Assembly (NCBI GenBank): GCA_020199775.1
Contig: JAIVJZ010000042.1
Span: 62,001 to 126,000, forward strand
From: Acidobacteriota bacterium
GTDB taxonomy: Bacteria; Acidobacteriota; Blastocatellia; Pyrinomonadales; Pyrinomonadaceae
Direction: 5' to 3'
DNA: 64,000 bases
A program made the position numbers and the translations under genes. Positions 17,205 through 25,867 of this stretch are shown here, in pieces. Under the pieces are notes generated by a model. It was given only the letters and a program-made list of their open reading frames with translations, was not told the origin of the DNA and did not search any database. Positions within the stretch are counted from its first letter, which is position 1; every line of letters starts with the position of its first letter.

Positions 17205-18329
17205 ATGTTTGAGCCACTCTCTAAAATCCCGGATGGAATGCGGTACTACTTCGGTGCGGAGGCGCGTCTCCGGCGCGGCGTCGAAGATGCCGTGATGGCT
17301 GTGTTTGATGGTTGGTCGTACGAGGAGATCACGACGCCGTGTGTGGACTACCTCGCGCTGTTCGAGCGCGGGATGGGGTACGAACAGGCTCACCGGTCGT
17401 TTCGTTTTACGGACACGGATGGGCGCATGCTCGCGCTCAGGCCAGACGTAACCTCTTCGGTGGCTCGCTCCGCCGCCACCCTTTTTGCGGACAGGCCGCG
17501 CCCCCTGCGCTTTTGCTATGCTTCGCAGGTGTTTCGCCAGCAACCGTTGTCGCACGCCCTTTGGCGACGCGAGGGCAAACAACTTGGCTGCGAACTGTTC
17601 GGCGTCGAAGGGTTAAACGCAGAGATCGAAATGCTCTGCGTCGCGACGGAAATTCTTACAGGCTTGAAACTCGGGCACGACTTCCGTGTCACGATTAACA
17701 GCGTCGAAATATTCAACGGCATCTGCGAATATCTCGCGTTCGACGATTCACAGCGCGAACTCATGCGGCAGCTTTTGGATCGACGCGATGCTGCCGAGCT
17801 ACAGAAATTTCTCGGCGGTTTCGCGACGACCGACATCGAGCGCACCTCGTTCGTACGGTTGACGCAACTGTCGGGTAAGGGCGAAATACTGGAAGAAGCT
17901 CGGCGCATCATCACCAACCCGCGCTCCGTCGCCGCCCTAGAGAATCTCGCCGCCCTCTGGCGAATCATTCAAACGCTCGACCTGACCAACTTCTGCGACA
18001 TAGACCTCGGCGATGTCTCAGGTCTCGACTATTACACCGGTCTGACCTGCAAAATTTACGTGCGGGGCGCGGGCGCGCACGTCGGGAGCGGAGGCCGCTA
18101 CGATCATCTAACGGCCAATTTCGGACGCGCGGAACCCGCCGTCGGTTTCGTTCTCGACCTTGACTCATTGACCGATGTGCTCATGCACAGGGAGACCGCA
18201 ATTCCGCCCGCCACACCTAACGCGGCGACTCCTTCTCCGGCGCGCGAAACAGACCCGGCGACACTTTTTACGGACGCGCGCAGGCGGCGCGAGCGGCGCG
18301 AACGCGTTTCGATTGACTGTGTGAGGTGA
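17205..18329 (+). CDS. hisZ: ATP phosphoribosyltransferase regulatory subunit
   Basis: A 374-residue protein resembling the catalytic core of histidyl-tRNA synthetase without the anticodon-binding domain. Seen: PDGMRYYFGAEA at the N-terminus, the motif-2-like LRPDVTSSVAR and RFCYASQVFR, and GLDYYTGL / GSGGRYD near the C-terminus. HisZ binds short-form HisG to make the hetero-octameric first enzyme of histidine synthesis and carries feedback inhibition by histidine. The short HisG next door (7-base gap) fits this role. It is the first structural gene after the attenuator. The last about 35 residues are Arg/Pro-rich and poorly conserved. Confidence 0.88.
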   Translation: MFEPLSKIPDGMRYYFGAEARLRRGVEDAVMAVFDGWSYEEITTPCVDYLALFERGMGYEQAHRSFRFTDTDGRMLALRPDVTSSVARSAATLFADRPRPLRFCYASQVFRQQPLSHALWRREGKQLGCELFGVEGLNAEIEMLCVATEILTGLKLGHDFRVTINSVEIFNGICEYLAFDDSQRELMRQLLDRRDAAELQKFLGGFATTDIERTSFVRLTQLSGKGEILEEARRIITNPRSVAALENLAALWRIIQTLDLTNFCDIDLGDVSGLDYYTGLTCKIYVRGAGAHVGSGGRYDHLTANFGRAEPAVGFVLDLDSLTDVLMHRETAIPPATPNAATPSPARETDPATLFTDARRRRERRERVSIDCVR

Positions 18330-18336
18330 GAGACGA

Positions 18337-18978
18337 ATGACGGAATTAACCATCGCGGTTGCGAAGGGGAGAATGCAGGACGAGGCGTTGCGTCTGCTGG
18401 CGCGCGCCGGTATCCGTCTGAGTCAAGCGGCGCTCAGGTCGAGGCGGTTGGCGATTGAAGATGAGAGCGGCGCGCATCGCTTAATCTTCGTCAAGCCGTC
18501 CGACGTGCCCGTGTACGTGGAGCACGGGATCGCCGATTGCGGTATCGTCGGGCGCGACGTGCTGCTCGAATCCGGCGCAGACCTCTTGCAACCGCTCGAC
18601 CTGCGGATAGGATATTGCCGCATCGCCGTGGCAAGCGGCGCAGGTGAGTTCCCCAAGGCGACGGGCGCGCTGCGCGTCGCTACAAAGTACCCGCGAATTA
18701 CCGCCGCACACTTCGGCGCGCGCGGGGTGCCGGTGGAGATCATTCAACTGTCGGGGTCGGTCGAACTCGCGGCGGCGCTCGGTCTCGCACACTGCATCGT
18801 CGATCTGGTGGAGACGGGGCGGACGCTCTCCGAGAACGGCCTGAAAGTGGTGGAAGTGATAACGGAATCGTCGGCGCGTCTGGTGGTCAACCGCGCGAGT
18901 TATCAACTGAAAGCGGCTGCCGTGTCGCGTCTGATGGGGTCGTTGAGAGTTGAGACGGAGGTGGAAGGAGCGGCATGA
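18337..18978 (+). CDS. hisG: ATP phosphoribosyltransferase, short form
   Basis: 213 residues, the length of short-form HisG that lacks the C-terminal regulatory ACT-like domain and depends on HisZ. Signature features: the start LTIAVAKGRMQDEALRLL, GIADCGIVGRDVLLESG, VATKYPRI, and LSGSVELAAALGLAHCIVDLVETGRTL, the PRPP-binding region. It catalyses ATP plus PRPP to phosphoribosyl-ATP, the committed step. The ATG lies in GAGAGACGA context; the stop overlaps the hisD start (ATGA at 18975-18978), so translation is coupled. Confidence 0.94.
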   Translation: MTELTIAVAKGRMQDEALRLLARAGIRLSQAALRSRRLAIEDESGAHRLIFVKPSDVPVYVEHGIADCGIVGRDVLLESGADLLQPLDLRIGYCRIAVASGAGEFPKATGALRVATKYPRITAAHFGARGVPVEIIQLSGSVELAAALGLAHCIVDLVETGRTLSENGLKVVEVITESSARLVVNRASYQLKAAAVSRLMGSLRVETEVEGAA

Positions 18979-20279
18979 TTGAAGTAATCCGCAAGAAAGA
19001 AAGGCGGCGGCGTGAGGCTAAACTGGCGCGCGTCGCCTCGCGTAACGTCGCGCTTGACGGTGAACTGATGCGCGCCGTGGCCGTCGTGGTCGAAGAGGTC
19101 AGGGCGCGCGGAGATGAAGCGGTCATTGAGTACACGGAGCGTTTCGACGGCGTCAGGCTTGAGCGCGGCGAACTGCGAATCGGCGAGCGACAATTGCGAC
19201 AGTCCGCGCAACTTGCGAGTGCGAGCGTGCGCGAGGCGTTGCGCGAAGCGATCAACAGGGTGCGCGCGTTCCACGAACAGGAGCGCGAAGAATCATGGGA
19301 GATGGAGACGGCCGCCGGTGTTCGTCTGGGGCAGCGAATCACGCCAATCGAGCGCGCGGGGTTGTATGTTCCGGGCGGGACGGCGAGCTACCCTTCGTCG
19401 GTCGTGATGAACGTCGTGCCCGCGCAGGTGGCCGGAGTCGAGCGCATCGTCGTCGCGACGCCGCCGCGCACGCTCGCGGAGAATCCCGCGGTGGCGGCGG
19501 CTCTGGTAGAGTTGAACGTGACGGAAGTTTATGCCGTCGGCGGCGCGCAGGCCGTCGCCGCGCTCGCCTACGGGACGGAGACGATCCCGCGCGTTGACAA
19601 GATCACGGGGCCGGGAAATCGCTACGTCGCCGCGGCGAAGAAACTCGTCTTCGGGGTCGTCGGCATTGATTCGATTGCCGGGCCGAGCGAGGTTGTCATC
19701 GTGGCCGATGAAACGGCCCGCGCGTCGTTTGTCGCCGCAGACCTGCTCGCGCAAGCCGAACACGGCGAGGACGCTTCGGCGGTTCTTATCACGACGGATG
19801 AAAACCTCGCCGTCGCCGTCGCCGCCGAAATCGAACGGCAGGCGCGGAAACTAAGTCGCCTACCACTGATTCGAAAATCGCTCGCGGACTTCGGCGCGAT
19901 CATCATGGTGGATGATTTAGACGAGGCGTGTGAACTGGCGAACAATCTCGCGCCCGAACATCTTGAGATCATGACGCGCGACGCCGAAGCGTTTGCCTCC
20001 GGCGTGCGTCACGCGGGCGCGATCTTTCTCGGCGAGCACACGCCCGAAGCGGTCGGCGATTACTTCGCCGGGCCGAATCACGTTTTGCCGACGGGCGGGG
20101 CGGCGCGCTTCTCATCCGCTCTGGGCGTCTATGATTTCGTCAAACGCACGAGCCTCCTGCGTTACTCGTCCGTCGAACTCGGGAACACGGCGCACCTGAT
20201 CGCCGCGCTGGCTCGCGCCGAAGGGCTGGACGCGCACGCGCGCTCCGCGCTCATTCGTCTGGAAGACAGTGGCCGGTAA
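18975..20279 (+). CDS. hisD: Histidinol dehydrogenase
   Basis: 434 residues, the normal family length. Recognised by GLYVPGGTASYPSSVVMN, VYAVGGAQAVAALAYGTETIPRVDKITGPGNRYV, the zinc/catalytic region LLAQAEHGEDASAVL, and the APEHLEI and GPNHVLPTGG motifs. It oxidises L-histidinol to histidine in two NAD-linked steps, the end of the pathway. The start overlaps the hisG stop by four bases. Confidence 0.96.
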   Translation: MIEVIRKKERRRREAKLARVASRNVALDGELMRAVAVVVEEVRARGDEAVIEYTERFDGVRLERGELRIGERQLRQSAQLASASVREALREAINRVRAFHEQEREESWEMETAAGVRLGQRITPIERAGLYVPGGTASYPSSVVMNVVPAQVAGVERIVVATPPRTLAENPAVAAALVELNVTEVYAVGGAQAVAALAYGTETIPRVDKITGPGNRYVAAAKKLVFGVVGIDSIAGPSEVVIVADETARASFVAADLLAQAEHGEDASAVLITTDENLAVAVAAEIERQARKLSRLPLIRKSLADFGAIIMVDDLDEACELANNLAPEHLEIMTRDAEAFASGVRHAGAIFLGEHTPEAVGDYFAGPNHVLPTGGAARFSSALGVYDFVKRTSLLRYSSVELGNTAHLIAALARAEGLDAHARSALIRLEDSGR

Positions 20280-20331
20280 TGACGGCTTCACGCCGCCGTT
20301 AGTTGGTTGGTGGAGACGCCGGGAGTATCAC

Positions 20332-21402
20332 ATGCTCGAAGTGACAGAGAAGATCAAACCGTGCGTGCGTGAACTGCGCGCTTACGCGCTCACGCCCGAA
20401 CGCGCCGCCGTGAAGCTCAACCAGAACGAGAACCCCTGGGACGCGCCGGAGCGGATCAAGCAGGAGAGCCTGCGACGCCTACAGGCGCGCTCGTGGTCGC
20501 GTTACCCCGATTTCGTGCCCGCGAGTTTGCACGCGCGGCTCGCCGAATTCGCGGGTTGGCAGCCAGAAGGCATTATCGCCGGTAACGGCTCGAACGAGTT
20601 GATCCAAGCCCTGTTGATGGTAACGATTGGTGAAGGCAAACGTGTGCTCATCTGCGAGCCGACGTTCGCGCTCTACAGGCAGATCGCGATTGTGCTCGGC
20701 GGCGAGGTGGCGAGCGTGCCGCTCGACGCCGGGTTGAAGTACGACGTTGCGGCCGTCAGGGAGAAGATGCACACAATCGAACCCGACGTGACGATCCTCT
20801 GTGCGCCGAACAACCCGACCGGATGTGGGATCGACGCGCCCGAACTCGTCTCGCTGCTGGAAAACACCGGCGGGCTCGTCGCCGTGGACGAAGCCTACTT
20901 CGAGTTTGCCGCGCGGACAGTCGCGCCGCTTTTGGAGCGACACAAAAACCTCGTCGTCTTTCGCACCTTCTCGAAAGCGATGGGGCTGGCGGCGTTGCGC
21001 GTCGGCTATTTGATGGCCGCGCCCGAAATCGCGCGCGAGACGGCTAAGGCCGTGCTGCCCTATAACCTCAACGCCGTCTCGCAAACAATCGCGGAGGTGG
21101 CCCTCGAACTCTACGAATCCGAACTGCTGCCACAGGTGACGCGCATCATCGCCGAACGCCAAAGGCTCTACGCGGGGTTACAAACAATCGAGGGACTTGA
21201 GGCCGTGCGCTCGGAGGCGAACTTCATGGTCGTCCGCTCACGAATCAAGCCGTGCCTCGTCTTTGAAGAGTTGCTGCGGCGCGACATCCTGATCCGCGAC
21301 GTGAGCGGCTACCCGTTGCTGCAAGACTATTTTCGCGTGAGCGTCGGCACGCCCGGCGAGAACGATCTGCTGGTGACGGCGTTACAAGAGATTTTCGCCT
21401 GA
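20332..21402 (+). CDS. hisC: Histidinol-phosphate aminotransferase
   Basis: 356 residues from ATG 20332, which has GGGAG six bases upstream. The in-frame GTG at 20269 would overlap hisD and adds 21 unconserved residues. Fold-type I PLP enzyme: KLNQNENPWDAP, GNGSNELIQALLM, CAPNNPTGCGID, VDEAYFEF, and the PLP lysine in FRTFSKAMGLAALRVGYL. It converts imidazole-acetol phosphate to histidinol phosphate with glutamate as amino donor. A 70-base gap separates it from hisB. Confidence 0.94.
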   Translation: MLEVTEKIKPCVRELRAYALTPERAAVKLNQNENPWDAPERIKQESLRRLQARSWSRYPDFVPASLHARLAEFAGWQPEGIIAGNGSNELIQALLMVTIGEGKRVLICEPTFALYRQIAIVLGGEVASVPLDAGLKYDVAAVREKMHTIEPDVTILCAPNNPTGCGIDAPELVSLLENTGGLVAVDEAYFEFAARTVAPLLERHKNLVVFRTFSKAMGLAALRVGYLMAAPEIARETAKAVLPYNLNAVSQTIAEVALELYESELLPQVTRIIAERQRLYAGLQTIEGLEAVRSEANFMVVRSRIKPCLVFEELLRRDILIRDVSGYPLLQDYFRVSVGTPGENDLLVTALQEIFA

Positions 21403-21472
21403 GCGACGCACGCGTCATTCAGCAACGGCTGCGAAGTCGTAATTCAGAGCTTTATTACCGGGAGAGAAATTT

Positions 21473-22075
21473 ATGAGCACACAACTGCAAACGCGCGCCG
21501 CGGAAGTTCGACGGCAGACGAAGGAGACGGACGTGAGAGTCTCTTTGAATCTTGACGGGGGAGGACAGTCGCGCGTCTCTACGGGCGTGCCGTTTCTGGA
21601 TCACATGCTCGAATTGTTCGCGCGCCACGGCCTCTTCGATCTGGAAGTGGAGTGTCGCGGCGATCTTGAGATAGACGATCATCACTCGGTGGAAGATGTT
21701 GCCATCACGCTCGGCGAAGCGTTCGCGCGCGCCCTCGGTGACAAGCGCGGCGTCACGCGCTACGGCTCGGCTCTCGTCCCGATGGACGAGGCTCTGTGCC
21801 GCGCCGTCGTCGATCTGTCGGGACGCTTCTACCTCGTCTACGAAGTTGAAACGCGGCGGCAGATGATCGGTAATTTCTCGGTCGAGTTGGCCGAACACTT
21901 CTGGCGTTCCTTTGCCGAAGCGGCGCGCTGCAATCTGCACCTCGATCTGCTGCGCGGGCGCAACACACATCACATTCTTGAAGGAACGTTCAAGGCGGCG
22001 GCACGCGCTCTGCGGCAGGCGGTGGAACTCGATCCGCGTGTCGAGGGAATTCCGAGCACCAAGGGGGTGTTGTGA
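21473..22075 (+). CDS. hisB: Imidazoleglycerol-phosphate dehydratase
   Basis: 200 residues, the monofunctional dehydratase length; no N-terminal histidinol-phosphatase domain. Two metal-binding motifs are clear: [13 protein letters not shown]…DDHHSVED near residues 40-75 and [10 protein letters not shown]…GRNTHHILE in the C-terminal half. GGGAGAG precedes the ATG. It dehydrates imidazole-glycerol phosphate to imidazole-acetol phosphate. The missing phosphatase is supplied by the inositol-phosphatase-like gene later in the operon. The stop overlaps the hisH GTG start. Confidence 0.96.
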   Translation: MSTQLQTRAAEVRRQTKETDVRVSLNLDGGGQSRVSTGVPFLDHMLELFARHGLFDLEVECRGDLEIDDHHSVEDVAITLGEAFARALGDKRGVTRYGSALVPMDEALCRAVVDLSGRFYLVYEVETRRQMIGNFSVELAEHFWRSFAEAARCNLHLDLLRGRNTHHILEGTFKAAARALRQAVELDPRVEGIPSTKGVL

Positions 22076-22695
22076 GCGCGCGCGCGGAAGTGGTGGTAAT
22101 TGATTACGGCGTCGGCAATCTGCGCTCGGTCGGAAAGGCTTTCGAGGCGATGGGGTGCGAGGCGATAATCAGTGGAGACGCCGCTGTGCTGCGCGCGGCG
22201 AAGCGTTTGGTGCTGCCGGGCGTCGGCGCGTTCGGCGCGTGCATGAAGGCTCTCCGCGAGCGCGGTTTCGACGAAATCGTGCGCGAACGCGCGGCGGAGG
22301 GAACGCCGATCCTCGGCGTGTGCGTCGGGATGCAATTGCTGTTTGAAGAGTCGGAAGAGTTCGGGCGCACACGCGGGTTGGAGTTGCTCGGCGGGCGCGT
22401 GCGCCGCTTTTCGCAAGAGTTGTTGGCGCCGCAGACGGGTTGGAATCAAATTTCACCGTGCGGCTCACACCCGTTGCTTGAGGAAATTGAAGAAGGGACG
22501 TTTTTCTATTTCGTTCATTCGTTTTACTGCGAGCCGTCGGAGCGCGAAGTCGTGTGTGCGGAGACGGAATACGGTGTGCGTTATGCTTCCGTCGTCGCGC
22601 GCGCGAGCGTCTGTGGCGTCCAATTTCACCCTGAGAAGAGTCAGTCGGCGGGCCTGCGTTTGTTGCGAAACTTCGCCACGCTCGAAGCCGGGTAA
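22072..22695 (+). CDS. hisH: Imidazole glycerol phosphate synthase, glutaminase subunit
   Basis: 207 residues, class I glutamine amidotransferase. GTG start at 22072 overlaps the hisB stop (GTGA). Seen: the N-terminal [24 protein letters not shown], the nucleophile Cys in [11 protein letters not shown], and the His-Glu pair in [11 protein letters not shown]. It supplies ammonia to HisF through the HisH-HisF complex. hisF begins seven bases after its stop. Confidence 0.95.
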   Translation: MSARAEVVVIDYGVGNLRSVGKAFEAMGCEAIISGDAAVLRAAKRLVLPGVGAFGACMKALRERGFDEIVRERAAEGTPILGVCVGMQLLFEESEEFGRTRGLELLGGRVRRFSQELLAPQTGWNQISPCGSHPLLEEIEEGTFFYFVHSFYCEPSEREVVCAETEYGVRYASVVARASVCGVQFHPEKSQSAGLRLLRNFATLEAG

Positions 22696-22702
22696 ATCAT
22701 CA

Positions 22703-23470
22703 ATGCTGGCAAAACGTATCATCCCCTGTCTCGATGTTGATCGCGGGCGCGTGGTCAAAGGGATTCGCTTTCTGTCGCTCGTTGACGCGGGCGATCCCGT
22801 AGAGCAGGCGCGACGCTACGACGCGGAAGGCGCTGACGAGTTGACGTTTCTGGACATCACGGCCTCTTCGGACAGGCGCGCTATCGTCTCCGAACTCGTG
22901 CGCCGCGTGGCCGACGAAGTCTTCATCCCGTTCACCGTCGGCGGCGGCCTGCGGAGCCTCGAAGATATACGCGCGGTGCTGCGCGCCGGGGCGGACAAGG
23001 TGACGTTGAACACGGCGGCGTTCGCACATCCTGAAGTGATCGGCGAAGCGGCGGAGACTTTCGGCAGCCAGTGTATGGTCGTCGCCATTGACGCGCGGCG
23101 CAGGGCGGCGGACGACGGCGCGCGCGGTTGGGAAGTGTTCACGCACGGCGGGCGAAGCAGGACGAAGCAGGACGCCGTCGAGTGGGCCGCGCGCGCCGAA
23201 AGGCTCGGAGCGGGAGAGATACTTTTGACGAGCATGGACGCCGACGGGACGCGCGACGGCTTCGATGTCGAACTGACGCGCGCGGTGGCGGAGGCGGTGC
23301 GGATTCCCGTCATCGCTTCGGGCGGCGCGGGCAAGCTCGAACATTTTTACGACGCGCTCGTGGAGGGGCGCGCCAGCGCGGTGCTCGCCGCGTCGCTCTT
23401 TCATTTCGGCGAGTACAAGGTTTCGGAAGTCAAAGATTACCTGCGCGGGAGGGGAGTGGTGGTGCGATGA
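22703..23470 (+). CDS. hisF: Imidazole glycerol phosphate synthase, cyclase subunit
   Basis: 255 residues from ATG 22703; the frame is open back to 22343, but that part only shadows hisH. A TIM barrel with the catalytic aspartates in [15 protein letters not shown] and VVAIDARR, plus FTVGGGLRS and [10 protein letters not shown] phosphate-binding loops. It closes the imidazole ring using ammonia from HisH and releases AICAR to purine synthesis. The stop overlaps the hisIE ATG by four bases. Confidence 0.96.
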   Translation: MLAKRIIPCLDVDRGRVVKGIRFLSLVDAGDPVEQARRYDAEGADELTFLDITASSDRRAIVSELVRRVADEVFIPFTVGGGLRSLEDIRAVLRAGADKVTLNTAAFAHPEVIGEAAETFGSQCMVVAIDARRRAADDGARGWEVFTHGGRSRTKQDAVEWAARAERLGAGEILLTSMDADGTRDGFDVELTRAVAEAVRIPVIASGGAGKLEHFYDALVEGRASAVLAASLFHFGEYKVSEVKDYLRGRGVVVR

Positions 23471-24144
23471 CGAAGTTTGCTGTTGATGAGTTGAGATACG
23501 ACGAGCGCGGACTCGTGCCCGTCGTTGTGCAGGACGCGGCGACGCGCGAAGTGCTCACCGTCGCCTACATGAACGCGTCGAGCCTGCGGCGCACGCTCGA
23601 CGAAGGCGAGACCTGGTTCTGGTCGCGTTCCCGCGCGGAACTCTGGCACAAGGGCGAGACTTCCGGCCACACGCAACGGGTCTTGAGCGTCGCGGTTGAT
23701 TGCGACCGCGACGCGCTCGTCGTGCTCGTCGAACCGCGCGGCGCGGCCTGCCACACGGGCGCGCGCTCCTGTTTTCAACACGAGATCGAAGGGGCGCAAT
23801 TGTTCAGAGAGGCGGAAGGTCGTGTGCGAATGGGAGAGCCGCGCGCGCTCGGCGCGACGCTCGCCGGACTTTACGCCCTCATCGAAAGCAGGCGGCGGGA
23901 GATGCCCGAAGGCTCATACACAACATATCTCTTCGAGCAGGGGCTGGATAAGATTCTGAAAAAAGTCGGCGAGGAAGCGGCGGAGACGATCATCGCGGCG
24001 AAGAACGACGATGTCAAAGCCTTCGCCGGTGAAGTCTCAGACCTTTTCTATCACCTGCTCGTGCTGATGGCCGAACGCGGCGTGAGACCAGAAGAGGTTG
24101 AGGCCGAACTCGCGCGCCGCGAAGGAAAGGGTGTGACGAAATGA
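23467..24144 (+). CDS. hisIE: Phosphoribosyl-AMP cyclohydrolase / phosphoribosyl-ATP pyrophosphatase
   Basis: A 225-residue bifunctional protein. ATG 23467 (ATGA overlap with hisF) is the start; the open frame upstream shadows hisF. Residues about 1-110 are the HisI domain ([36 protein letters not shown], and Cys/His zinc ligands in [12 protein letters not shown]). Residues about 130-225 are the HisE domain ([31 protein letters not shown]). It performs the second and third pathway steps. The stop overlaps the next gene's ATG. Confidence 0.95.
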   Translation: MTKFAVDELRYDERGLVPVVVQDAATREVLTVAYMNASSLRRTLDEGETWFWSRSRAELWHKGETSGHTQRVLSVAVDCDRDALVVLVEPRGAACHTGARSCFQHEIEGAQLFREAEGRVRMGEPRALGATLAGLYALIESRRREMPEGSYTTYLFEQGLDKILKKVGEEAAETIIAAKNDDVKAFAGEVSDLFYHLLVLMAERGVRPEEVEAELARREGKGVTK

Positions 24145-24926
24145 ATCGAGACAAACCTGAGCTGGAGGAGTTGCTCGATTTCGCCGTCGGACTCGCGCGC
24201 GGCGCGGGCGAGTTGACGCTGCGCCACTTCCGCCAGACTTTCACCCCCGACCGCAAGGCCGACGGCTCGTTCGTGACGGCGGCTGACCGCGAAGCCGAAA
24301 GATTCATTCGCGCAGGGATAGAAGAAAGATTCCCCCACGACTCCGTGTTGGGCGAAGAAGAAGGGGCGCGTTCGGGCGCATCGGGCAGGCGTTGGATCAT
24401 TGATCCGATTGACGGCACTTACTCGTTCGTCCACGGCGTGCCGCTCTACGGCGTCCTCATCGCGTTGGAAATCGAGGGGGAAGTAGTTCTGGGCGTCGTC
24501 AATCTGCCCGCGCTCGGCGATCTCGTTTACGCGGCGCGCGGGCACGGCTGTTTCTGGAACGACGCGCGTGCGCGTGTCTCCGCCGTATCCTCTCTGGGCG
24601 ACGGCTTGCTGCTCTCGACCGACTTCGGGACGTGCGAGCGGTACGGCTTCGGCGCGGCGGCGCGCAGGCTGGAACAGGAGGCGGGCGCGCGGCGCACCTG
24701 GGGCGACTGCTACGGCCACGTCCTCGTCGCCACCGGGCGCGCCGAAGTGATGCTCGACCCGGTGATGAACGTCTGGGACTGTGCCCCGCTGCTGCCGATT
24801 CTCGAAGAGGCCGGAGGCACTTTCACCGATTGGCGAGGCCGACGGACGATTCATGGCGGCAACGCGATCTCAACTAACGGCCTGCTGTTCGATCCGGTGC
24901 TCGAACTCGTCGGGCGTGAATCATAG
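24141..24926 (+). CDS. hisN: Histidinol-phosphate phosphatase, inositol-monophosphatase family
   Basis: A 261-residue inositol-monophosphatase-like protein. Metal-binding motifs are present: GEEEG, WIIDPIDGTYSFVHG, and the C-terminal WDCAPLLPILEEAGG. The ATGA overlap with hisIE places it firmly in the operon. Because hisB is dehydratase-only and no PHP-type HisK is seen, this protein most likely removes phosphate from histidinol phosphate (HisN type). The assignment rests on context plus family; the same family also contains inositol and fructose-bisphosphate phosphatases. Confidence 0.83.
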   Translation: MNRDKPELEELLDFAVGLARGAGELTLRHFRQTFTPDRKADGSFVTAADREAERFIRAGIEERFPHDSVLGEEEGARSGASGRRWIIDPIDGTYSFVHGVPLYGVLIALEIEGEVVLGVVNLPALGDLVYAARGHGCFWNDARARVSAVSSLGDGLLLSTDFGTCERYGFGAAARRLEQEAGARRTWGDCYGHVLVATGRAEVMLDPVMNVWDCAPLLPILEEAGGTFTDWRGRRTIHGGNAISTNGLLFDPVLELVGRES

Positions 24927-24999
24927 CTTCACTTGCCACTCGCTTATACGCCGGTCTCACGAAGAGCAGTGAAGTCGTAAAGAAGGGCAATAAATTTCG

Positions 25000-25725
25000 A
25001 TGCAGATTATTCCCGCCATTGATTTGAGAAACGGCCAGTGCGTGCGGCTGACGCAAGGACGACGGGCGGAAGCCAAAGTTTACGACGGCGATCCGGTAGA
25101 GATCGCGCGGCGGTTTGCGCAAGCGGGCGCGCCGATGCTGCACGTTGTTGATCTTGACGGGGCTTTTGCCGAAACAAGCTCACCGAATCGTGAGGTGGCG
25201 CGCCGCATCATCGAAGCCGTAGAGATACCCGTGCAGTTCGGCGGCGGGCTGCGTGAAATCTCAGACGTGCGTGAGATCATCGAGAGCGGGGCGGCGCGCG
25301 TCGTCGTCGGCACGTTGGTCTTGGAGTCTGAGGAAAGGTTAACGCGGCTCGTCGAGTTGTTCGGCACGCGCATCGCAGTCGGCATTGACGCGCGCGGCGG
25401 TCGTGTGGTTACGCGCGGTTGGGAAAAACAGGAGGACGTGACGGCGGTCGAACTGGCCGCACGGGTGGCCGAGTTCGGCGTCTCGCGGATCATTTATACG
25501 GACGTGGCGCGCGACGGGACTTTGGAGGGCGTGAACGCGGAGCAGACCTGCGCCGTCGCGCGTGCGTCCGGTTTGCCGGTCACAGCTTCGGGCGGCGTGT
25601 CATCACTCGCCGATATAGAACGTTTGAAGACCGTCTGCGGCGCCAGCATTGATAGCGTCATCGTCGGCAAAGCGCTCTATGAAAAACGCTTCACTTTAGA
25701 GGAAGCGTTGCGCACCGGAACATAA
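25000..25725 (+). CDS. hisA: ProFAR isomerase
   Basis: 241 residues, a TIM barrel paralogous to HisF. Catalytic aspartates in IIPAIDLRNGQCVRL and IIYTDVARDGTLEG; phosphate loops VQFGGGLR and VTASGGVSS. It catalyses the Amadori rearrangement of ProFAR to PRFAR. Unusually it is last in the operon, after hisN, rather than between hisH and hisF. A 73-base gap and a distant AAGAAGGG suggest weaker coupling to the upstream genes. Confidence 0.95.
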   Translation: MQIIPAIDLRNGQCVRLTQGRRAEAKVYDGDPVEIARRFAQAGAPMLHVVDLDGAFAETSSPNREVARRIIEAVEIPVQFGGGLREISDVREIIESGAARVVVGTLVLESEERLTRLVELFGTRIAVGIDARGGRVVTRGWEKQEDVTAVELAARVAEFGVSRIIYTDVARDGTLEGVNAEQTCAVARASGLPVTASGGVSSLADIERLKTVCGASIDSVIVGKALYEKRFTLEEALRTGT

Positions 25726-25790
25726 TAAATGGAGTCGCTTGTGAACACTTCCGTTGCGGGATACCTGCAAATTCAAGTGTGTTGAAAATA

Positions 25791-25819
25791 TTGTTTATTC
25801 TGGTGGTTGGTGATATAAC
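25791..25819 (+). promoter_or_regulatory. Promoter of the FG-GAP protein gene
   Basis: TTGTTT (25791-25796), a 17-base spacer, and TATAAC (25814-25819), with TG one base before the -10 box (extended -10). It lies 49 bases before the ATG, so the gene is probably transcribed independently of the histidine operon. Confidence 0.55.
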
Positions 25820-25867
25820 CTCACTCTGCTTCCCCGGTTACTCAACGTTCTCACCGGAGTTTTACTT

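Noticed and set aside
22343..22702. Longer 5' end for hisF
   Set aside because: This part overlaps hisH in another frame; the conserved HisF start is ATG 22703.
23128..23466. Longer 5' end for hisIE
   Set aside because: Overlaps hisF in another frame; ATG 23467 gives the family start and an ATGA overlap.
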